DNA from: Clostridia bacterium
GTDB lineage: Bacteria; Bacillota; Clostridia; Oscillospirales; Acutalibacteraceae
Assembly (NCBI GenBank): GCA_900769375.1
Contig: CAAGGN010000193.1
Coordinates: forward strand, 1 to 11,485
DNA: 11,485 bases
Direction: 5' to 3'
Shown: positions 6,417-11,485 of the stretch, piece by piece
Layout: the number at the start of each line of letters is the position of its first letter
Numbering within the stretch: position 1 is the first letter of the stretch
Notes under the pieces: model-generated
What the model saw: the letters and a program-made list of their open reading frames with translations, nothing else
The model's database searches: none
Told to the model about the DNA's origin: nothing
Translations under genes and position numbers: made by a program

Positions 6417-6441
6417 ACCCCCGAGGTTAAACCTCGGGGGT
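6417..6441 (+). terminator. Terminator-like palindrome after the peptidase gene, copy A
   Basis: ACCCCCGAGGT, loop TAA, ACCTCGGGGGT: a perfect 11-bp stem beginning 6 bp after the S26 peptidase stop. The following bases (GTATTGTTT) are only moderately T-rich, so termination may be partial. Twenty bases of it (6420-6439) recur in inverted orientation at 6646-6665. Confidence 0.65.
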
Positions 6442-6490
6442 GTATTGTTTAAAATCCATATTCATTTTAAGAGATCTATATTATCACATC

Positions 6491-6576
6491 GTAGGGGAGG
6501 GGCGCGGGTGTCCTGCGGACACCTCTGCGTAGCAGAAGCGCCGACCGAGGCGGCAGCCGAGACCTACCCCTCCCGT
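6491..6576 (+). repeat. Long branched relative of the TGTAGGG...CCGT repeat
   Basis: GTAGGGGAGGGG at the left and CCCCTCCCGT at the right form an 8-bp outer stem (6495-6502 with 6567-6574). Inside are GGTGTCC-TGC-GGACACC (6507-6523) and TCTGC-GTA-GCAGA (6524-6536), both perfect with 3-nt loops. GGCGC (6501-6505) and GCGCC (6538-6542) can close around them. It shares its ends with the shorter hairpin repeats of the window. Confidence 0.6.
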
Positions 6577-6593
6577 CGATTTATGCAAAATAA

Positions 6594-6620
6594 AACGGGA
6601 GGCGGAACGCCTCCCCTACA
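6594..6620 (-). repeat. TGTAGGG...CCGTT hairpin repeat, copy 3
   Basis: On the minus strand TGTAGGGGAGGCG, loop TTC, CGCCTCCCGTT. The 8-bp stem (6597-6604 with 6608-6615) is perfect. It lies inverted with respect to the copy at 6695-6722 and to the long relative on its left. Confidence 0.65.
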
Positions 6621-6643
6621 CCCATCTATTTATATTGATGAAA

Positions 6644-6667
6644 CACCCCGAGGTTTAACCTCGGGAG
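6644..6667. repeat. Palindrome copy B, inverted partner of 6417-6441
   Basis: CCCCGAGGTTTAACCTCGGG (6646-6665) is the exact reverse complement of 6420-6439. It is itself a near-perfect palindrome. T-rich sequence follows (AGTTATTTTTGTG), so it could also end plus-strand transcription. The two copies bracket 6442-6643. Confidence 0.65.
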
Positions 6668-6694
6668 TTATTTTTGTGTAATTTGGTTGTTTTT

Positions 6695-6722
6695 TGTAGG
6701 GGCGACTTGTGAATCGCCCGTT
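6695..6722 (+). repeat. TGTAGGG...CCGTT hairpin repeat, copy 4
   Basis: TGTAGGGGCGA, an 8-nt loop, TCGCCCGTTTTT. The stem is GGGCGA (6700-6705) with TCGCCC (6714-6719). It abuts the palindrome array that starts at 6721. Confidence 0.65.
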
Positions 6723-6907
6723 TTTAGTTATGAGTTATAAGTTATGAATTCGGCTACGCCGAACGTTATGATATTCGCAAAGCGAATAGTTTCGGTGTTC
6801 GCCTTGCGAACAAATTTATATCGTCGGCAAAGCCGACACAATAGTTTTGCCATCGGCAAATCATAACGCGGCAAAGCCGCTCATAGTTCTTAACTCTTAA
6901 CTAAAAA
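6721..6907. repeat. Array of six triloop hairpins inside imperfect terminal inverted repeats
   Basis: Imperfect 27-bp inverted ends (6721-6747 and 6881-6907, 22 matches) enclose six perfect palindromes with 3-nt loops: 6749-6763 (TTCGGC/GCCGAA), 6773-6787 (ATTCGC/GCGAAT), 6797-6811 (GTTCGC/GCGAAC), 6823-6837 (GTCGGC/GCCGAC), 6846-6860 (TTTGCC/GGCAAA) and 6868-6880 (GCGGC/GCCGC). Centres are 24, 24, 26, 23 and 21 bp apart. An internal pair, CGTTATGA (6764-6771) and TCATAACG (6861-6868), lets the whole fold into a branched cruciform. No transposase is present. It resembles a miniature inverted-repeat element, but mobility is not shown. Confidence 0.7.
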
Positions 6908-6932
6908 AAAGGAACGGCACGACGGCCGTTCC
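6903..6932 (-). terminator. Rho-independent terminator of the SCIFF/decarboxylase operon
   Basis: On the minus strand GGAACGGC, a 6-nt loop and GCCGTTCC (6911-6918 with 6925-6932) are followed by eight T. It lies 6 bp past the decarboxylase stop. Confidence 0.9.
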
Positions 6933-6938
6933 CTATAA

Positions 6939-8243
6939 TTATTTTATAACATTTATTTTTTCTATTCCATAGAACTCAAAAACTTCTTTTGCCTTTTTAT
7001 CTATCCTTTCGCCGCTTATCAGTACGGGAACTGCGGGGGGACAGGATACGCTGACGTCGGCAAGAATTCTGCCCTCTGACTTTTCTGTATCCACCGTTTC
7101 GCTTTCTTTTAAAAGGGCTTCTCTCGGGGAGAGTATCCTTTCGGGCTTAAGGGCAAAAAGGGAGGTTTCTTTAGGTGTCGGCGCTACTTTTAGGGCCTTT
7201 GCTACCGCCTTTATATCTCTATCCGAATTTTCGGGGGTAAACATCAAAACGGTGAAATCTTTAGACTCATATTCCAACTCGATTTTTTGCTTTTTAAGTT
7301 CTTCACTTAAAGAAACACCGAAATTTTTAACGGTTAACTTTAAAGGGTCACTATCTAAAACACAAAACCCTCGTTTTTTAAGAAGATTTTTAAGATTATC
7401 AAGTTTCTCTATAAACTTTGCAAGTTTTTCTTTATACCCCTTTTCCAAATATGCATTGGCAAGGTCTAAAGAGGCGAGGATTAAATAAGAAGGACTTGTA
7501 GAGCAGAAAAGGGATAAAGCTCCCTTGCTATCCTTTATAAATTTCTCGTTGCCTATGTGAAGATATGCGCCGCCCGTTAAGACGGGTAGGGTTTTATGCG
7601 CCGAATCGCAGCACATATCTGCGCCCAGGGTTATAGGGTGGTGACTCTGCTCTAAAAAGGCAAGGTAAGCCCCGTGGGCGTTATCGACGAGAAGGGGAAT
7701 ATCAAATTTATGAACGCTTTCAGAGATTCCCTTGATATCAAGCATATTTCCAAGATAATCGGGGCTTGTAAGGTAAACCGCAAAAGCGCCGCTTTCTTTA
7801 ACGGCATTTTCTATATCTTCCGCCGAAACCTTGCACTCGCAAAGGGAGAATTGGCTACTTCCCGAATATATCCAGAAAATATCAATATCCAAAAGGGCGC
7901 AGGCGTAAACAAACGCTTTATGGGCGTTTCGGGTGGCCGCAATAACGGGGCGGCTATCCGAACTTTTTCGGTTTTTAAGGGCAAGATAGAGCATTGCTTT
8001 AATGCTCTGCGTTGACCCTTCGGCGCAGTAAAGAGTTTTTAAAGAGCCGAAAATACGGGTGGCGTTTTCTTCCGATTCCTTGATGATACCACTTGCTTCA
8101 AACAAGGAATCTGCCCCCGAAATTTCGGTTATATCGTATTTTTCTGCGCCTAAAAAACCTTTGCCCTTGTGTCCCGGCATATGAAGGCGAGAACCGTTTT
8201 TCTTCTCGTAAGCTTTAAGAAAATCGTAAATGGGTGTTTTCAT
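6939..8243 (-). CDS. PLP-dependent Orn/Lys/Arg decarboxylase family protein
   Basis: A 434-residue fold-type I PLP enzyme of the Orn/Lys/Arg decarboxylase family, short YaaO/SpeA-like form. Key blocks are the N-terminal HMPGHKG (21-27), the phosphate-binding GSTQSI (76-81), His108 (ATRNAHKA) that stacks on the cofactor, Asp187 and His190 (LLVDNAHGAY), and the cofactor lysine Lys217 in DSAHKTLP. The reaction would be decarboxylation of a basic amino acid; which one cannot be read from sequence. It is somewhat shorter than YaaO-like relatives (about 480). It starts 5 bp after the maturase stop, so it is read in the SCIFF operon; its own ribosome site is weak (GAAGGAA, 15 bases upstream), which suggests translational coupling. 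In many Firmicutes this gene sits by tmk and holB, which are not seen here. Confidence 0.87.
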   Translation of the reverse strand: MKTPIYDFLKAYEKKNGSRLHMPGHKGKGFLGAEKYDITEISGADSLFEASGIIKESEENATRIFGSLKTLYCAEGSTQSIKAMLYLALKNRKSSDSRPVIAATRNAHKAFVYACALLDIDIFWIYSGSSQFSLCECKVSAEDIENAVKESGAFAVYLTSPDYLGNMLDIKGISESVHKFDIPLLVDNAHGAYLAFLEQSHHPITLGADMCCDSAHKTLPVLTGGAYLHIGNEKFIKDSKGALSLFCSTSPSYLILASLDLANAYLEKGYKEKLAKFIEKLDNLKNLLKKRGFCVLDSDPLKLTVKNFGVSLSEELKKQKIELEYESKDFTVLMFTPENSDRDIKAVAKALKVAPTPKETSLFALKPERILSPREALLKESETVDTEKSEGRILADVSVSCPPAVPVLISGERIDKKAKEVFEFYGIEKINVIK

Positions 8244-8248
8244 AAAAA

Positions 8249-9625
8249 TTATTCAAATTCCTTCGCAACTTCGAGCGCTATGGCGCATTCCATACGCTTT
8301 TTAAAGAGGTCGCAACCGTATTCGTAAATACCCTTTATGGAGCCGGTAGCGTGGTATGCGTTAGCGGCGCAACCGCCCGAGCAGTAAAGCTTTGCCCAAC
8401 AGTCGCGGCATTCGGGTCGAGAATAGGCGTTACAGCTTTTAAACTCCGCAACCCTTTCGGTATTGGTAACACCGTCAAAAATATTACCAAGCTTAAACTT
8501 TTCATCGCCCACAAACTGATGGCAGGGATAAAGGTCACCCCAAGGGGTTACCGCCATATATTCGGTGCCGCTTCCGCAACCCGAAATACGCTTATAAACG
8601 CAAGGTCCGCCCTTCAAATCTATCATATAGTGGTAGAAGGTAAATTCCTTGCCTTCCTTGCGACGAGCGAGCATCAACTCGGCAAGTCGCTCATACTGGT
8701 CGTAGATTATGGGTTTATCCTCTTCGGTGAGAGCGGATTTATCTGTGGGAGCGCAAACAACGGGCTCCATACTGATTTTATCGAAGCCCAAATCAAGCAT
8801 AACCTCAATATCTTTAAGGAAATCGGGGTTTCTATGGGTGAAGGTGCCGCGCATATAATACTCTTTATCGCCACGTTCCTTGACAAATTTTTGGAACTTC
8901 GGAACGATGGTATCGAAACTTCCCTTACCGTTATAATCAACACGGGTGCTGTCGTGAATTTCTTTTCTTCCGTCCAAGCTCAAAACCACATTGTGCATCT
9001 CACGGTTGGAAAACTCAATAACGTCATCATCAATGAGCATACCGTTGGTGGTGAGGGTGAAGCGGAAGTTTTTGCCCTTATCTTTTTCGATGCTACGGGC
9101 ATATAAAACAAGTTCTTTTACAACATCCCAGTTCATAAGGGGCTCGCCGCCAAAGAAATCAACCTCGAGATTTCGGCGACTTCCCGAATTTTCAATAAGG
9201 AAATCAAGGGCTCTTTTGCCCACCTCGAAGCTCATAAGTGCTCGGTCACCGTGGTATTTGCCCTGACTTGCAAAACAATATTCGCAGTTGAGGTTGCAAC
9301 TGTGAGCCACGTGAAGACAAAGGGCTTTAACGATATTTTTACTGCGGTCTTTAAGGGTATCGGCCATGGGCTCAAAGGTATCGGGGGTAAAGAGTTTGCC
9401 CGCCGCCTTTAAGTTTTCAATATCCTCAAAGCAAAGAAGAATTTCTTCACGGGTTACATCGGGGCGGTCACTGTATTTCCCTAAAATATAATCTATAATT
9501 TCCTCTTTCTCTTTGTTTTCATAAAGGGAGATTATATCATAGGCCACCTCGTCCACCGCGTGAACTGCGCCCGAGCAGGTATCAAGAACGATATTATAAC
9601 CGTTTAATTTATATTGATGTAGCAT
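8249..9625 (-). CDS. SCIFF peptide maturase, radical SAM/SPASM thioether-forming enzyme
   Basis: A 458-residue radical SAM enzyme that forms Cys thioether crosslinks in the SCIFF peptide encoded just upstream (CteB type). Residues 1-90 resemble a PqqD-like recognition region (LNGYNIVLDTCSGAVHAVDE). The radical-SAM cluster motif CNLNCEYC has Cys110, Cys114 and Cys117. FFGGEPL (158-164) and TTNGMLI follow. The C-terminal SPASM region carries Cys342, Cys350, Cys368, Cys398, Cys406, Cys409, Cys415, Cys419 and Cys438, enough for two auxiliary iron-sulfur clusters. ATG 9625 is chosen because GGAG ends six bases before it and homologues begin near this point; an in-frame TTG at 9637 overlaps that ribosome site. 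A terminator-like hairpin lies between it and the peptide gene. Confidence 0.93.
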   Translation of the reverse strand: MLHQYKLNGYNIVLDTCSGAVHAVDEVAYDIISLYENKEKEEIIDYILGKYSDRPDVTREEILLCFEDIENLKAAGKLFTPDTFEPMADTLKDRSKNIVKALCLHVAHSCNLNCEYCFASQGKYHGDRALMSFEVGKRALDFLIENSGSRRNLEVDFFGGEPLMNWDVVKELVLYARSIEKDKGKNFRFTLTTNGMLIDDDVIEFSNREMHNVVLSLDGRKEIHDSTRVDYNGKGSFDTIVPKFQKFVKERGDKEYYMRGTFTHRNPDFLKDIEVMLDLGFDKISMEPVVCAPTDKSALTEEDKPIIYDQYERLAELMLARRKEGKEFTFYHYMIDLKGGPCVYKRISGCGSGTEYMAVTPWGDLYPCHQFVGDEKFKLGNIFDGVTNTERVAEFKSCNAYSRPECRDCWAKLYCSGGCAANAYHATGSIKGIYEYGCDLFKKRMECAIALEVAKEFE

Positions 9626-9655
9626 AAATTTCTCCAAAAATTAAAGTAACAAAGA

Positions 9656-9681
9656 AAAATGCCGCATAACTGCGGCATTTT
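9656..9681 (-). terminator. Terminator/attenuator between SCIFF and its maturase
   Basis: A perfect 11-bp stem, AAAATGCCGCA with TGCGGCATTTT (9656-9666 and 9671-9681), 4-nt loop. On the minus strand it is followed by TTCTTTG, giving TTTTTCTTT. It starts 11 bp past the SCIFF stop and ends 30 bp before the maturase start. It probably stops most transcripts so that peptide is made in excess over enzyme. Confidence 0.75.
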
Positions 9682-9692
9682 GGCTTAACTTA

Positions 9693-9842
9693 TTAGTCGT
9701 TATCCTTGTTTTCGCACTGCTGATTTGCAATACCGCAACTTGTTTTGCAAGCAGATTGGCAAGAGGTCTGGCATTCACCGCAACCGCCGTTTTTAGCGCT
9801 TTCGCAAAGATTACGGGTTTCGATAGTCTTAATTCTTTCCAT
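9693..9842 (-). CDS. SCIFF ranthipeptide precursor (six cysteines in forty-five)
   Basis: A 49-residue ribosomal peptide precursor of the SCIFF family, nearly universal in Clostridia, whose biological role is still unclear. It starts MERIKTIETR and has the family core CGECQTSCQSACKTSC (21-36), then an NQQC block near the end. The six family cysteines are at 21, 24, 28, 32, 36 and 43; an extra Cys is at 13. Thr26 and Thr34 are within the core, but residue 37, directly after Cys36, is Gly; in the studied CteA peptide I recall a Thr there that takes the thioether from Cys32. Start is fixed by GGAGG eight bases upstream. The maturase follows after an attenuator-like hairpin. Too short for many gene finders. 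Confidence 0.95.
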   Translation of the reverse strand: MERIKTIETRNLCESAKNGGCGECQTSCQSACKTSCGIANQQCENKDND

Positions 9843-9879
9843 AGTTTTTGCCTCCGTTCAGGATAAATTTTACCTAATT

Positions 9880-9908
9880 AGTATATCATACCTTAAAAAC
9901 CTTGTCAA
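9880..9908 (-). promoter_or_regulatory. Sigma-A promoter of the SCIFF operon
   Basis: On the minus strand TTGACA (9903-9908), 17 bp, TATACT (9880-9885), with TG one base before the -10 box (extended -10). It is the closest to consensus of all promoters in the window, suggesting strong vegetative expression. It stands back to back with the transporter promoter. Confidence 0.85.
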
Positions 9909-9929
9909 GAAATAAAGAAAATAAATAGT

Positions 9930-9958
9930 TTGACAAAAAAGTTGTTTTAGGTTATCTT
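9930..9958 (+). promoter_or_regulatory. Sigma-A promoter of the NSS transporter gene
   Basis: TTGACA (9930-9935), 17 bp, TATCTT (9953-9958), 40 bp before the start codon. Its -35 box is 21 bp from the -35 box of the divergent SCIFF promoter, and the two boxes form an inverted repeat (TTGTCAA...TTGACAA). Confidence 0.75.
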
Positions 9959-9998
9959 TATATATGCGTCTTTAACACTTTAAATCGGAGAATTTTTA

Positions 9999-11321
9999 AT
10001 GGAAACAAATAAGAAATTTTCATCCCGTTGGGGATTTATATTATCGGCCGTAGGAAGCGCCGTAGGTATGGCAAACGTTTGGGGCTTCCCCGCTAAGATG
10101 GGTCTTAACGGAGGCGGCGCCTTTTTGGTTGCATATCTTTTTTTCATAGTCCTTTTCAGTGTTGTGGGACTATCTGTTGAGTATGCCGTTGGTAGAAAGG
10201 CGGGTACGGGCGCCGTTGGCTCGTATAAAAATATTTTTTCGTCAAGGCATAAAAAATTAGGTGCGCTGGGCGAAGCGCTGGGCTGGCTTCCATTGGGCGG
10301 AACGATTTGTATTTCTATAGGTTACGCCATAATTATAGCATATATTTCAAAGGCCTTTTTAAGCTCTATTACGGGTGAACTTATGAAAACCGATGCGGGC
10401 GCTTGGTTCGGCGGCTTTTCCAATACGGATTATTCTGTAGTTCCTTTTCATATCATAGTAGTGGTGGTTACTTTGCTCACATTGCTTGTGAGCGCAAAAG
10501 GTATCGAAAAAAGCAATAAGATTATGATGCCCGTATTTTTCTGCGTATTTATAATTTTGGCTATCAGAGTTGCTTTCTTGCCAGGAGCGATAGAAGGATA
10601 TAAATTTATGTTTACGCCCGATTGGTCCGCTCTTGGAAAGCCAATGGTTTGGATTTGGGCTATGGGTCAGGCCTTCTTCTCCCTTTCTATAACCGGCGGC
10701 AGTATGATAGTTTACGGCGCATATCTTGATGAAAAGGAAGACGTAGTTAAGCTTTCTGTGCGAACGGCTATTTTTGACACGGTGGCGGCTTTGGTGGCAT
10801 CTTTGGTTATTATACCTGCCTGCTATGCCTACGGTCTTGATATTGGCGCAGGACCTGCCCTTTTATTTGTAACACTGCCGCGAATTTTGCAGGATATACC
10901 CTTAGGTATAGTTTTTGCAATTATTCTTTATATCGCTATGATATTTGCGGGGGTAAGCTCCCTTCAAAATATGTTTGAGGCGGCTTGTGAGTCCATAGAA
11001 TATAAATTCCCCAAAGTACGCCGAAAGTTATCTCTTGTAATTTTGGGAGCGGTCTGCCTTGGCGTTGGTATTAATATGGAGTCGGTCGACAAATGGGGGC
11101 CTTGGATGGATATAGTTTCTATTTATATAATCCCCATCGGCGCCCTGCTTGGCGCAATTACATGGTTCTTTGTTATGAAGAAGGAGGACCTTATCTGCGA
11201 AATAAATAAAGGCGCCGAGAAAAAGAAGGGAAACCTTTGGTACTATATAGGCAAATACTTGTACGTTCCCTGCGCTTTGATACTTTGTATAGTTGCGCTA
11301 TTTATGGGAATAGCTTTTTAA
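9999..11321 (+). CDS. Sodium-dependent transporter, neurotransmitter:sodium symporter (NSS/SNF) family
   Basis: A 440-residue inner-membrane symporter of the LeuT-fold NSS family, which brings in amino acids or related amines with sodium ions. The family start is clear: SRWGFILSAVGSAVGMANVW then GFP and NGGGAF (residues 8-42), holding the unwound TM1 that binds substrate and sodium. About eleven hydrophobic segments follow, and the length is typical of the short bacterial 11-helix members. The position of LeuT Arg30 (RFP) is Gly here (VWGFP), so the usual Arg-Asp outer gate is absent. Substrate cannot be told from sequence. CGGAGAA eight bases upstream fixes the start. It has its own promoter and terminator, so is monocistronic. 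The sodium pump genes at the left end could supply its driving force. Confidence 0.92.
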   Translation: METNKKFSSRWGFILSAVGSAVGMANVWGFPAKMGLNGGGAFLVAYLFFIVLFSVVGLSVEYAVGRKAGTGAVGSYKNIFSSRHKKLGALGEALGWLPLGGTICISIGYAIIIAYISKAFLSSITGELMKTDAGAWFGGFSNTDYSVVPFHIIVVVVTLLTLLVSAKGIEKSNKIMMPVFFCVFIILAIRVAFLPGAIEGYKFMFTPDWSALGKPMVWIWAMGQAFFSLSITGGSMIVYGAYLDEKEDVVKLSVRTAIFDTVAALVASLVIIPACYAYGLDIGAGPALLFVTLPRILQDIPLGIVFAIILYIAMIFAGVSSLQNMFEAACESIEYKFPKVRRKLSLVILGAVCLGVGINMESVDKWGPWMDIVSIYIIPIGALLGAITWFFVMKKEDLICEINKGAEKKKGNLWYYIGKYLYVPCALILCIVALFMGIAF

Positions 11322-11326
11322 AAAAG

Positions 11327-11354
11327 AAGGGCGGAAAATTTCCGCCCTTTTTCT
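11327..11354 (+). terminator. Rho-independent terminator of the NSS transporter gene
   Basis: AAGGGCGGA (11327-11335) pairs with TCCGCCCTT (11341-11349) around an AAAATTT-centred loop, followed by TTTTTCTTT. It begins 5 bp after the stop codon. Confidence 0.9.
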
Positions 11355-11372
11355 TTCGCCAAAAGCAAAATA

Positions 11373-11400
11373 TTGACAAGGCGGCCGCATATAATATAAA
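11373..11400 (+). promoter_or_regulatory. Candidate sigma-A promoter for a gene beyond the right edge
   Basis: TTGACA (11373-11378), 16 bp, TATAAA (11395-11400). Another TATAAT at 11390-11395 is too close to the -35 box. The remaining bases to the window end show no start codon with a ribosome site, only an imperfect hairpin (GAACCT...AGGCTC) and T-rich sequence. Confidence 0.5.
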
Positions 11401-11485
11401 ATATAATTAAGCAAACACGAATAATCCGAACCTGATTTTAAAGGCTCAATTTTCGTCTTTGCATTGTTAAAATACTCGTTAATCC

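Larger units (their letters stand above)
6412..6938. other. Gene-free, palindrome-rich intergenic region
   Basis: This 527-bp stretch separates the S26 peptidase gene from the convergent decarboxylase gene. It holds no credible gene. It contains two inverted copies of a 20-bp palindrome, three TGTAGGG-type hairpin repeats, an array of six triloop hairpins and a terminator, each listed separately. A 78-codon open frame at 6445-6681 runs across these repeats and looks accidental. Confidence 0.8.

Noticed and set aside
6445..6681. Plus-strand 78-codon frame considered as the missing precursor for the kinase/PqqD/peptidase operon
   Set aside because: It runs through three hairpin repeats and lies past the operon's terminator-like palindrome; its composition follows the repeats, and no leader/core pattern is visible.
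6749..6880. Array of regularly spaced palindromes considered as a CRISPR array
   Set aside because: The palindromes differ in sequence and are only about 15 bp, with spacers of 7-11 bp; no identical repeats and no cas genes are present.
8351..9106. Plus-strand open frame of 251 codons
   Set aside because: It lies wholly antisense to the SCIFF maturase, which has intact motifs, and has no ribosome site or recognisable domain.
9626..9637. TTG start for the SCIFF maturase at 9637
   Set aside because: It overlaps the GGAG that serves ATG 9625, and the family's N-terminal pattern begins at that ATG.
11322..11485. Minus-strand frame open from the right edge across the transporter terminator
   Set aside because: It reads through a clear terminator hairpin and a promoter, has low-complexity content and shows no start or ribosome site, so chance is the better explanation.

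Overview
The window reads as part of the chromosome of an anaerobic, spore-forming member of the Clostridia, probably a gut Oscillospiraceae/Ruminococcaceae-type organism. The evidence is a cotJABC spore-coat operon, the Clostridia-associated SCIFF peptide with its radical-SAM maturase, a sodium-pumping decarboxylase of the fermentative type, AAGGAG-type ribosome binding sites, consensus sigma-A promoters and many GC-rich hairpin repeats between genes. The lineage is inferred from gene content only. No rRNA, tRNA, transposase or CRISPR array was seen.

Layout. (1) 1-1124: the terminator of a plus-strand gene lying outside the window, then cotJA-cotJB-cotJC on the minus strand. (2) 1125-4931: an apparently complete membrane oxaloacetate decarboxylase sodium pump on the plus strand, in the order gamma, biotin carrier, beta, alpha. 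Two hairpin repeats sit between beta and alpha, and a strong terminator follows alpha. (3) 4940-6441: a three-gene plus-strand operon with its own sigma-A promoter, encoding an HPr-kinase-like P-loop protein, a PqqD-like RiPP recognition protein and a soluble Ser/His S26-type peptidase. No precursor peptide is visible. (4) 6412-6938: a gene-free stretch dense in palindromes, including an array of six triloop hairpins spaced about 24 bp apart inside imperfect terminal inverted repeats. (5) 6939-9842, minus strand: SCIFF peptide (49 aa), an intergenic terminator-like hairpin, the SCIFF maturase, then an Orn/Lys/Arg decarboxylase-family protein and a terminator. (6) 9930-11354: a divergently transcribed sodium-dependent NSS-family transporter with promoter and terminator, then intergenic DNA with a promoter for a gene beyond the right edge.

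How the genes work together. The decarboxylase turns oxaloacetate breakdown into a sodium gradient, and the NSS transporter is a plausible user of that gradient. SCIFF and its maturase are a textbook substrate/enzyme pair. The kinase/PqqD/peptidase trio has the accessory parts of RiPP pathways but no recognisable substrate or core modifying enzyme, and it lies about 3.3 kb from the SCIFF gene. Whether the two systems cooperate is open. This trio, the altered crosslink position in the SCIFF peptide and the palindrome array are the points most worth following up.
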